From CAVUOA01 sp963742955 (lineage in GTDB: Bacteria; Bacteroidota; Ignavibacteria; Tepidaquicellales; OLB5), in NCBI GenBank assembly GCA_963742955.1, contig CAVUOA010000008.1, positions 1 through 64,000 of the forward strand: DNA of 64,000 nt. Direction: 5' to 3'. The notes under the pieces were generated by a model, which was not told the origin of the DNA, made no database searches, and saw only the letters and a program-made list of their open reading frames with translations. A program made the translations under genes and the position numbers. Below are positions 48,748-56,176 of the stretch, piece by piece; position 1 is the first letter of the stretch; the number at the start of each line of letters is the position of its first letter.

Positions 48748-50251
48748 TTATTGTTTATCGGCTTCCTGTTTAGGCTTATTATTGTCATTCTTTTGATTTG
48801 CATTATTATCCGTTTTTTTCTGTTCAGAGTTCTTATTTATATTCTGCGTTTCATTTTTCTTTTCAGGAGCTTTATAGGTTTCTGTTTTCTTTTCAGGAGC
48901 TTTATAGGTTTCTGTTTTCTTTTCAGGAGCTTTATAGGTTTCCGTTTTTTGCTGAGTGTTCTTATTTATGTTCTGGCTCTCATTCTTTTTCTCAGGCGCT
49001 TTGTATTCATCTTTCTTCTGCTGTGTATTATTATTCCAGTTTTCATTTTTCTTCTCAGTCTTAGTATTGTTATTATTACCTGAGTTTTTATTACCGGAAT
49101 TATTATTGCCCGAGTTATTATTGCCCGAGTTATTGTTACCTGAGTTATTATTATTCTTATTGGTACCTGAGTTATTATTGCCGTTCTTATTGGTGCCTGA
49201 GTTATAATTTCCTTTGTTACCGTTATCGCTTGATTTCGTTTCGCTGTTCCTGTTTGAATTGTTATTCTTTTCACCGGAAGAATTCTCGTTCCTGTAAGTA
49301 CCGCTATTATTATTATAGCCTTCTTTTGTTACACCGCTGTTATTATTAGTAGTCGTTTCTCTCTTCTTCTGTGCATTCTGCTCATCCTGCTTCTTTTCTC
49401 TGTTGATTTCATTGTTGGTATACTCTTCAACCTTTTTAGTTGTATTATATTTATCAACGTTTTTGGTGGTAATCTTTTCACCGGTTGAGGTTTCAATCTT
49501 TGTAACCTCCGGGCCTTTGTTTTCAACTTTACCGTTATTGTATTCTATGTTGCTGGTAAAATCAGCCCGCTGCAGAATACTTGCATTCCCTGAAGGGTCT
49601 ACAATAACCGATTTGGTAATGTTTATTTTAGTAAAATTACGCTTTTCTACAAATGTCCAGTGCTTTACGCGGAATCTTATGTGCCCGCAGTAATACCCAT
49701 GGTGATAATGACGGTGATGCCATCTAACTCTTGGAGAAAGCGGGTACCAGCCGCAGTAATCACCGTAGTCCATCCAAACAACCCATGATGGCGCCCAAAT
49801 GTAACCGGGTGACCATACCCAGCCCCAAACAGGTGACCACCACCATCTTCCGTAATGGTAAGGTCTCCAGCCCCAGCTGTAATACGAAACCCACATCCAG
49901 CCGCAGCTTGTATATACCCAATGCCCGTTTGTGTAAGGATTCCAGTTTTCGTCTACATCCGTACGGACGCCATACGTACTCTGTGTTTATATCTTCATCA
50001 ACATCCTGGGAGCCATCGGTTACACTTTCAGAGTCAATTTCATTGGGATTAACTTTTATCCACTCTCCGTCTGTTGAAAGCTGATTTTTAACCGAATCAA
50101 ATGTAATTGTTGAATCGTCTTCAGCAGCCATTAAATCATATGCCGATTCCGGTATTGCAGGACCAGTCGGATTAGAAAATGCCTTAGTTGAAAATAATAG
50201 TGATACAGCAAACAAGGCAAACACAGCCAATTGAATATTCATTTTTTTCAT
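48748..50251 (-). CDS. DUF6600-like Trp-rich secreted protein with Asn/Ser/Gly repeats (one frameshift)
   Basis: AAAGGAG stands eight bases before ATG 50251, which is therefore preferred to an upstream ATG at 50260. A signal peptide (MKKMNIQLAVFALFAVSLLFSTKAFS) is followed by EYVWRPYG and, after a frame break near 49955, VDENWNPYTNGHWVYTSCGWMWVSYYSWGWRPYHYGRW, the Trp/Tyr-rich DUF6600 pattern. From ~residue 270 the chain becomes low-complexity: NNSGN five-residue repeats (15-bp units near 49075-49165), then KTETYKAPEK ten-residue repeats (30-bp units 48861-48950, three copies). Total ~500 aa. The tail should be disordered and basic; it may bind polyanions or cell-wall material. Function unknown. 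Confidence 0.75.
48861..48950. repeat. Three 30-bp tandem repeats within the DUF6600-like gene
   Basis: Three near-identical 30-bp units (TTTCAGGAGCTTTATAGGTT then TCTGTTTTCT) encode KTETYKAPEK. The last unit begins to diverge. Tandem in-frame repeats can change number by slippage. Confidence 0.85.
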
Positions 50252-50536
50252 ATCATTCACTCCTTTCGTGATTGGTGAATTTAGCAGTAATAATTTCCTC
50301 TAATTTTTACACTCAAAGATAGCCTGTTTAAGTTTTATACGCTGTAACAAATTGTAAAAACATGTAACAAGTATTGATTTTTAATATACATACATATCCA
50401 TTACATTTAACTCTTTTTATCCGGAAATGTTCCGGGAAAAGTAAAAATCAGAAGCCGGAAAATCAGATATCAGAAGTCAGAGTACAATATCATAATAAAT
50501 ATTTTCAAAATCTTCATTACTTGAAGTAACGTTAAG

Positions 50537-50555
50537 CCTGCCTGCTGCAGGCAGG
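50537..50555. repeat. CCTGCCTGC palindrome, copy B
   Basis: Same 19 bp as 28678-28696: arms CCTGCCTGC / GCAGGCAGG around one T. Confidence 0.75.
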
Positions 50556-50601
50556 TAATGAAAGTGACCTTTAAATACACTTTATTCTGATTTAAGTAAT
50601 G

Positions 50602-50624
50602 AAAGTGCCCCGAAAATGCGGTTT
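50602..50624. repeat. 23-bp dispersed block, copy 2
   Basis: Identical over 23 bases to 33639-33661 (core GTGCCCCGAAAATGCGG). Both copies lie in intergenic DNA on the plus strand; flanks differ. Confidence 0.65.
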
Positions 50625-51168
50625 TTCTTTAATTGTCTGAATTACAGATTAAGCAGGATTTACTGATTCCACCGATTTTTTTCACTTTACCATGCATTAT
50701 CATATCTTCTAATCTTCCGATATTGTTAATCCTTCGAATCCGCTCAGGATAAAGTGTATGGGGGGGGTAACTTAGTTACCTATGAACTTTCTAAACCAAT
50801 GATTTCAAAAAGATTAAACTCTTGATTCAGGGGGTAACTAAATCAGAATCATTTTTTAACTCTGTTATTTTAAAAGAACTTACAGCCGGATTTGAATTTT
50901 GGATGATTTTTGCTGTTTTCCAGCGCTTCGAGTGTTAGAATGTGTTGAGTGATTCTATTTCTCCGCACTCCATACACACCGCACTCGACTCACTCCTTGA
51001 ATAAATCTAAAAAAGAAATTTCCGTTTGTCAATAGGTATGTGAGTCTTCGGTTTCCTAAATGCTCAAAATAATCCGCATTTGGAGGGTTATTTTTAAAAT
51101 ACCGTATATATGGTATATTTAATTATAGTATTTTCCCACCCCTACCCCTTCCACAAGCTTGCCATACC

Positions 51169-51187
51169 CCTGCCTGCTGCAGGCAGG
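51169..51187. repeat. CCTGCCTGC palindrome, copy C
   Basis: Same 19-bp element as at 28678 and 50537, followed by CGCGCAGGCGGGAATCC. Confidence 0.75.
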
Positions 51188-51230
51188 CGCGCAGGCGGGA
51201 ATCCATTCAACGTTATTAAATTCTCACATT

Positions 51231-51254
51231 GTTGTTGGTGAGAACACCAACAAC
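51231..51254. repeat. GTTGTTGGTG hairpin, copy 2
   Basis: Perfect 10-bp stem GTTGTTGGTG / CACCAACAAC with an AGAA loop, matching 4785-4808 (loop AAAA). Confidence 0.75.
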
Positions 51255-51373
51255 GGGGGAAAATTATCCTTAAATCTGCGGCTTAACCATTTCTCAGAGC
51301 ATCTTAGGGATTTTGAGGAAAAGAATTTTCTCTCCTTAGGGAGGCGGGAGTGGGGTTAATTTTGCATAACTAA

Positions 51374-51407
51374 AAAAGCCATCTTGAATTTAATCAAAAT
51401 GGCTTTT
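51374..51407 (-). terminator. Terminator after the TolR/ExbD gene
   Basis: Stem AAAAGCCAT / ATGGCTTTT with an inner TTGA/TTCAA extension; T-run on the minus strand, ~20 bp past the stop of the TolR gene. Confidence 0.8.
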
Positions 51408-51427
51408 AAAATTTTTATTTAATTTCT

Positions 51428-51952
51428 TTATCCGCCGACCGATTCAAGAACCTTCTCGTCAGTATCATCCATTTTTGCAAAGCTGTAGCGTTTTTCTATG
51501 GAAGCCCTGTTAATTTCATCGAGCAGGTCAACCATAAAGTTGTACTTACCTTTTCTATCGAACTTCAGTATCATAATCATATCTTTGTTCTGTTGACCCA
51601 GCGCTTCAAGGTATGCCCTGATTTTATCAAAACCGACTTTAACCGGAGGCTCCTCATTACCATCGGATTTACCTTTGGATACTGCAATTGTACCGTTAGC
51701 GCCAACTCTGATAAACACAACATTTCCCATATCAACTTTCACCGTTTCAGTTTCACCGCCTTTAGGCAGGTTAATCTGCATAACCTGCGGCTGGTTGAGC
51801 GTAGTGGTCATGATAAAGAATGTAAGAAGAAGCATGATAACGTCAACGTACGGCGTCATATCAATTCTGAAGCCGATACGCTTGCGTACCCATTTTTTTT
51901 GTTTGCCTCTTTTATGTCCCCCGCCGCTGTCGGGTGTATCAACACTTGCCAT
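51428..51952 (-). CDS. exbD: ExbD/TolR-family biopolymer transport protein, copy 2
   Basis: 174 aa. Cytosolic basic N-terminus (GGGHKRGKQKKWVRKRIGFR), one membrane helix with the essential Asp in IDMTPYVDVIMLLLTFF, and a periplasmic domain (VKVGFDKIRAYLEALGQQNKDMIMILKFDRKGKYNFMVDLLDEINRA). It works with the TolQ/ExbB channel to couple proton flow to the outer membrane. It is third in the TolQ-TolR-TolR operon, 25 bp after copy 1. Confidence 0.9.
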   Translation of the reverse strand: MASVDTPDSGGGHKRGKQKKWVRKRIGFRIDMTPYVDVIMLLLTFFIMTTTLNQPQVMQINLPKGGETETVKVDMGNVVFIRVGANGTIAVSKGKSDGNEEPPVKVGFDKIRAYLEALGQQNKDMIMILKFDRKGKYNFMVDLLDEINRASIEKRYSFAKMDDTDEKVLESVGG

Positions 51953-51977
51953 TTTTTAAATACTCCTTAGAATTTAG

Positions 51978-52574
51978 TTACTTTTTTACTTCTTCTTTTT
52001 TATCCCCGGTTTCCATATCCGTAACCAGAGCAAAACGCGTATTCTTGGTTTCCTTAAGCATGTCCATCAAATCCTGTATAGTTCCTATGTCGGCGTCTCT
52101 ATCGCCTTTAACCACAATCCTTAGGTCTTTGCCGATATTATTTTTAGACGATAGCCGGAAATCAATTAGAAGCTTTTTAAATTTCTCCCTGTCTGTAAAC
52201 TTAACCAGTGGGCGTTTTAGTTCTTTGTCACCGCCCTGATATGCGCCGGTTTCGAAACCGGGTTTAGTAGTGCTGTCCGGATGGTATGCAGCTAAACCGA
52301 GCGGGTCGCCGAGAACATCCTCTTTTACTTTAACATTGTCAACATCTGCAAATATATCTCCGAACTTTGTTACAACAATAGTCATTACATTTCTTTCCGG
52401 AAGCTTTGTTGTATCGTTTCCTGATTTTGGCAGTACCACTTTTACATCTTCAGACAGCTCGGCTTTAAACTGAGCGGTTAACATAAAGAAAGTGAGTATT
52501 AACATGATAACGTCAACATACGGCGTCATGTCTATGGCAACTCCCGAGCGTTTAGGTCTCTTTATTGCTGGCAT
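51978..52574 (-). CDS. exbD: ExbD/TolR-family biopolymer transport protein, copy 1
   Basis: 198 aa. Helix with VAIDMTPYVDVIMLILTFFMLTAQF and a longer periplasmic part ending LRIVVKGDRDADIGTIQDLMDMLKETKNTRFALVTDME. It differs from copy 2 by an insert of ~35 residues with GLAAYHPDS, suggesting specialisation. It lies 39 bp downstream of the TolQ gene. Tandem exbD genes are common in Bacteroidota/Ignavibacteria. Confidence 0.9.
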   Translation of the reverse strand: MPAIKRPKRSGVAIDMTPYVDVIMLILTFFMLTAQFKAELSEDVKVVLPKSGNDTTKLPERNVMTIVVTKFGDIFADVDNVKVKEDVLGDPLGLAAYHPDSTTKPGFETGAYQGGDKELKRPLVKFTDREKFKKLLIDFRLSSKNNIGKDLRIVVKGDRDADIGTIQDLMDMLKETKNTRFALVTDMETGDKKEEVKK

Positions 52575-52613
52575 AATTCAAACTCCAAATAATTTTTAAA
52601 AATATACTGCGAA

Positions 52614-53384
52614 TTATTTAGACTTAACCGTCAATATCTGCATCACATTATAGGTTGCCTCATCAATCATATAAGTAAAATTGCTTACCTTAGTCGAGAA
52701 AAAGTTATATGCAATGATTGCAACAATAGCTCCGAAAATACCGAATGCTGTGTTAACAAGCGCTTCTGAAATACCTGTTGACAGTTCAACTGCATTTGGA
52801 GTACCTGATGTAGCAAGCGCCTGGAATGCACGAATCATACCGAGCACCGTTCCGAACAAACCGACAAGCACCGATATTGACGCAATAGTTGAAAGAGCAA
52901 CTAGGTTTCTTTCAAGAAGGGGTACTTCGAGCATCATTGCTTCTTCAATTGCTCTCTGCACTTCACCTAATTTCTTTTCAGCATCTATCGGGTCATTCTT
53001 TACAACAAGGTAACGTTCCAAACCAAGCCTTAAAACGTTTGCAAGCGAACCTCTTTGTTTATCACATTCAGCAACAGCGCCTTCAACATCGTTTTCCTGA
53101 AGCATTGACTGTACTTTTTTCAGAAAAGGCTCAATAGCTCCGCGTCCTTTTGCTTTTTTGAGTGAAAGAAGTCTTTCAAACACGAATGTGATTACCATGA
53201 TACTAATTGTCATAAGGGCTACTACGACTGGTCCGCCTTTGTATATCTGTCCAAACACGTTAATCGGTGTAGTCATAGTCGGGTCTTTAAAGTTGGCAGG
53301 GTTTCCAAACACGAGCGTAAATATCAGCAGAGATACAACGAACGCTACAACAAGCAGTATAGTGATGAATAAGGATTGTTTCAT
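52614..53384 (-). CDS. exbB: MotA/TolQ/ExbB proton channel protein
   Basis: 256 aa with three membrane helices: an N-terminal one (FITILLVVAFVVSLLIFTLVF), a second at VVVALMTISIMVITFVFERLLSLKKAKG, and the paired channel region STIASISVLVGLFGTVLGMIRAFQAL ... ISEALVNTAFGIFGAIVAIIAYNFF. The conserved Gly/Thr-rich GLFGTVLGMI is the channel signature. Head of a three-gene operon with the two TolR/ExbD genes. No TonB or TolA is present in this window. Confidence 0.93.
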   Translation of the reverse strand: MKQSLFITILLVVAFVVSLLIFTLVFGNPANFKDPTMTTPINVFGQIYKGGPVVVALMTISIMVITFVFERLLSLKKAKGRGAIEPFLKKVQSMLQENDVEGAVAECDKQRGSLANVLRLGLERYLVVKNDPIDAEKKLGEVQRAIEEAMMLEVPLLERNLVALSTIASISVLVGLFGTVLGMIRAFQALATSGTPNAVELSTGISEALVNTAFGIFGAIVAIIAYNFFSTKVSNFTYMIDEATYNVMQILTVKSK

Positions 53385-53447
53385 ATTATATTATTTCCTC
53401 CAAATGTTAAATAATGTTTTTTTACTAAGACAAGCAGCAATTCGGCA

Positions 53448-53798
53448 TTAATTAGAAAAACTTGCAATAGCCTCGACTTGATTTGAGTAGGAATCAAATA
53501 TAAGGCTAAGCTTGGTTATCACAAAAAGATTTTCGAGATTTTTATTCAGCTGGCAGAGTTTTATCTTACCGCCTCTTTTTGCATAATTAGCATGCGCGGC
53601 AATCAGCACACCCAAAGCGGAACTGTTCAAATATGAAACTTCTCCAAGGTCAATAACAAGTTTAAGATTTCCTTCTTCGGATAGTTTCTTAATTGTGTCA
53701 CGCAGCTCGTCGGTTTCTTCGCCGCCGACATAATTGCCTTTCAGCGCGAGTACGACGGTTTTTCCTTCTTGTAAATCGGTTTGTTTAATATGACTCAT
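53448..53798 (-). CDS. STAS-domain anti-sigma factor antagonist
   Basis: 116 aa SpoIIAA-like single STAS domain: VVLALKGNYVGGEETDELRDTIKKL, then LVIDLGEVSYLNSSALGVLIAAH with the likely phosphorylated serine at 59 or 60. Such proteins bind anti-sigma or serine-kinase proteins in a phosphorylation-controlled partner switch. No cognate kinase or phosphatase is nearby. It could be a stand-alone signalling component. It lies between adk and the TolQ gene on the same strand. Confidence 0.88.
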   Translation of the reverse strand: MSHIKQTDLQEGKTVVLALKGNYVGGEETDELRDTIKKLSEEGNLKLVIDLGEVSYLNSSALGVLIAAHANYAKRGGKIKLCQLNKNLENLFVITKLSLIFDSYSNQVEAIASFSN

Positions 53799-53903
53799 AC
53801 GTAAAAATTAGATGTCTACAAAGATAATTTTTAATTTCTATAATTGCAACTTAACAACAAATTTTGAAAGTTTATACCAAAAAAACACCCCCAGAATAAA
53901 AAT

Positions 53904-54479
53904 TCAGCGTGTGGTTCTTACATTTTCACTGTTAAGCGCTTCTATTATATTATTATTAATTTCTTCAATATTGCCAACCCCATGAATATCGATAATTCTG
54001 TATTTCTCTGAAAAATAGGCTCTTACAGGGGCTGTTTGCTCTTTATATACTTCCAGCCTGTGCCTTACTACTTCTTCGGTATCATCTTTTCTGCCTCTTC
54101 CCAAAAGCCTTTTTATAATTTCATCTTCATCCACAAGAATATTTATTATACGTACATCATTAAATTCAAGTTCCTCTAAAATTTCCTCAAGCTGAACTGC
54201 CTGGTTTAGAGTTCTTGGAAAACCGTCAAGAATAAAGCCTTTATCTCTCATCTCACCTGAAGCGAGTTCTTCTTCAATTATTCCAATCATTATTTCATCA
54301 GAAACAAGCTTGCCGGCTTCTACGGTTTCTTTTGCAGCAAGGCCGAGCTTTGTGCCGTTTTCTACAGCATGGCGCAGAATTTCTCCGGTGGATAAATGAA
54401 CAAGACCAAGTTTTTCAGCTATTAATAAAGATTGCGTTCCTTTGCCAACACCGGGTGGACCTAGTATAATAACTTGCAT
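53904..54479 (-). CDS. adk: Adenylate kinase
   Basis: 191 aa, the short-LID form. P-loop GPPGVGKGTQ (7-16), HLSTGEILRHAV, the AMP-binding GFILDGFPRTLNQA and the short-lid region LLGRGRKDDTEEVVRHRLEVYKEQTAPV. It balances AMP, ADP and ATP. Uninterrupted. Confidence 0.96.
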   Translation of the reverse strand: MQVIILGPPGVGKGTQSLLIAEKLGLVHLSTGEILRHAVENGTKLGLAAKETVEAGKLVSDEIMIGIIEEELASGEMRDKGFILDGFPRTLNQAVQLEEILEELEFNDVRIINILVDEDEIIKRLLGRGRKDDTEEVVRHRLEVYKEQTAPVRAYFSEKYRIIDIHGVGNIEEINNNIIEALNSENVRTTR

Positions 54480-54758
54480 AAAATTAAATACTTTTCTTTA
54501 GGAATAACTAATAAATTTAATTAAAAATTTATTAAAAGAATATGAAAAAAAGCTGTATGGCTCGGCAATAAAAAACATTATTATTCAAAATAATAAGATA
54601 ATGTACCGGTTTAAAAAGGAACCTATTCTCTTTAATAAAAGTTAACACGTTGTAATATACACAAATTGCCAAACCATCAATCTTCTATTGCATATTACTC
54701 CATCAAATTGTAATTTGGCAGATTAATTTATAACCATTAAACATATCCTACTAATTTT
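54480..54758. other. AT-rich promoter region upstream of the cytochrome gene
   Basis: ~280 bp between divergent adk and cytochrome genes; no ORF or strong hairpin seen. It should contain both promoters, but no consensus could be assigned. Confidence 0.5.
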
Positions 54759-55343
54759 ATGAAGAAACTATTTTTAATCCTTGCTCTGGCAATTTTTATA
54801 ATCTCCTGCGGAAAAAAAGAAGAAACCCAAACCACCCCGCAGGAAAACCAGCAGCAAATGAACCAGACACAGCAGCAGCAACAACAGCAGCAGCAAACAC
54901 AATCATCCGAGCAGCTTAAACAGGACGAATCAAAAAAAGATGAGATGAAGAAAGAAGACGGGAAGAAAGAAGACGGGAAAAAAGATGCGGATAAAAAAGA
55001 CGCAGATAAGAAAAAAGAAGATAAGCAAACAACCGAAAAGAAGAATAATGAAGAAACTCCAAAAGAAAAAATCGAAACAAAGAATACATCGGATATCGAT
55101 TTCGCTCCGATTTTCGCTAAGAAATGCGCTAAGTGCCACGGCAAAGACCTAAAAGGCAAAAAAGACGGGGGACCGGATTTAACTGCTGAAAAAGTGCAGA
55201 ACTCACCTGACAGCAAACTTATTAAGATTATAAATGACGGTGTAAAAGCAAAAAATGAAGATGATGAAAATATGCCGGCCTGGAAAAACAAGTTAACCGA
55301 AGATGAAATCAATGCGGCAGTGAAATTCATAAAAGCGCACTAA
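54759..55343 (+). CDS. Cytochrome c lipoprotein with low-complexity linker
   Basis: 194 aa. Lipobox IFIISC (Cys17) follows a short hydrophobic leader. Residues ~20-105 are a Gln/Lys/Asp-rich disordered linker (runs of Q, then KKDADKKDAD-type repeats). The C-terminal part is a single class I cytochrome c: CAKCH (Cys122, Cys125, His126), GGPDLTAEKV and a distal Met in DENMPAWKNKLTEDEINAAVKFIK. It is probably tethered to the membrane with a flexible arm and used as a periplasmic electron carrier. It is 50 bp upstream of the CADD gene. Confidence 0.9.
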   Translation: MKKLFLILALAIFIISCGKKEETQTTPQENQQQMNQTQQQQQQQQQTQSSEQLKQDESKKDEMKKEDGKKEDGKKDADKKDADKKKEDKQTTEKKNNEETPKEKIETKNTSDIDFAPIFAKKCAKCHGKDLKGKKDGGPDLTAEKVQNSPDSKLIKIINDGVKAKNEDDENMPAWKNKLTEDEINAAVKFIKAH

Positions 55344-55393
55344 GACAATATTCAATTAGCAATTAGCAAATTTTTCAATTAACTTTTTTATTT

Positions 55394-56074
55394 ATGCTGA
55401 CAAAAGAAAAATTTTCTGAAACAATCTCGAACACAATCTGCGAACAGAACATCCTTACTCACCCGTTCTATCAGAAATGGAACGAGGGAAAACTTTCGCT
55501 TGACGAACTGAAGAACTATGCAAAACAATATTACCGCTTTGTTGAACATTTCCCGATGTTTGTAAGCTCTGTTCATTCATACTGCGGAGACCCGAAAATC
55601 AGAACAATGATACTTGAAAACCTTGCCGATGAAGAAGGATACAAAACCAATGTATCTAACCATCCGGCTTTATGGCTTAACTTCTGCAAATCACTAGGAT
55701 TGGATGAAATTGAAATTGTTAATAATGAAAAGATAGCTCCTGAAGTGCAAAATATGATTGATGGATTTTACAGACTATGCCGTTCATCAGATTATAAGCT
55801 GGGACTTGCAGCACTTCTTGCGTATGAGTTCCAAATCCCCGAAGTATCACGGATAAAAATCGAGGGCTTGAAGAAATTTTACGGTATAAATACTCCCGAA
55901 GCGCTGGAGTTCTTTACCGTACACGAACTGGCTGATATTTACCACAGCCGTGATGAAATGGAGGCTATTGTGAACAGCTGTAAGACTGTTAAAGAACAGC
56001 AAAGTGTTCTTGACGTTATAAAGAAATCAACTGCGCTTTACTGGCAAATGCTTGACGGAATGTATGTAAATTGA
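55394..56074 (+). CDS. CADD-family iron-dependent oxygenase (probable self-sacrificing p-aminobenzoate synthase)
   Basis: 226 aa. Aligns by eye through most of its length with Chlamydia trachomatis CADD. The sacrificial Tyr27 of CADD corresponds to Tyr26 here (HPFYQKW). The AREKIRGL lysine corresponds to Lys155 (VSRIKIEGL). Metal ligands correspond to Glu80/81 (LADEEG), His90, Glu145 (AYEFQIP), and His177, Asp181, His184 (TVHELADIYHS). In Chlamydia the protein converts its own tyrosine to p-aminobenzoate using a diiron-type centre and oxygen, bypassing PabABC. All key residues being kept suggests the same chemistry here. Family members outside Chlamydia were long annotated as TenA/PqqC-like. 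Confidence 0.85.
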   Translation: MLTKEKFSETISNTICEQNILTHPFYQKWNEGKLSLDELKNYAKQYYRFVEHFPMFVSSVHSYCGDPKIRTMILENLADEEGYKTNVSNHPALWLNFCKSLGLDEIEIVNNEKIAPEVQNMIDGFYRLCRSSDYKLGLAALLAYEFQIPEVSRIKIEGLKKFYGINTPEALEFFTVHELADIYHSRDEMEAIVNSCKTVKEQQSVLDVIKKSTALYWQMLDGMYVN

Positions 56075-56116
56075 GCTGAATTCAAGCTGTTTACCTCAAT
56101 AGGTTTGGTTATTTGT

Positions 56117-56146
56117 AAATGCCCTGTTTTTTAACTCAGGGCATTT
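56117..56146 (+). terminator. Terminator after the CADD gene
   Basis: Perfect stem AAATGCCCTG / CAGGGCATTT with a 10-base loop followed by TAAATTTG. Confidence 0.75.
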
Positions 56147-56176
56147 TAAATTTGGGGCTTTAGTATAACAATTTAT

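Larger units (their letters stand above)
50261..51427. other. 1.2-kb gene-free, repeat-rich intergenic region
   Basis: No ORF with plausible codon use. It holds CCTGCCTGC palindromes (50537, 51169), a GTTGTTGGTG hairpin (51231), a 23-bp block shared with 33639-33661 (50602-50624), the palindrome GGTAACT-T-AGTTACC (50766-50780) and the terminator of the TolR gene (51374-51407). An apparent 66-codon frame at 51159-51359 runs through repeats and is not credible. Confidence 0.7.

Noticed and set aside
48861..48950. CRISPR-like array
   Set aside because: The three 30-bp units are directly adjacent without spacers and encode in-frame protein repeats.
48688..49207. Plus-strand Phe/Leu-rich ORFs opposite the DUF6600-like gene
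   Set aside because: They are mirror translations of the Asn/Lys/Glu repeats on the real strand.
51159..51359. 66-aa ORF in the repeat region
   Set aside because: It runs through two dispersed palindromes and has no ribosome site or recognisable composition.
54737..55330. Minus-strand Ser/Phe/Cys-rich ORF opposite the cytochrome gene
   Set aside because: It is the antisense of the Gln/Lys-rich linker; the plus strand has a lipobox and a CxxCH motif.
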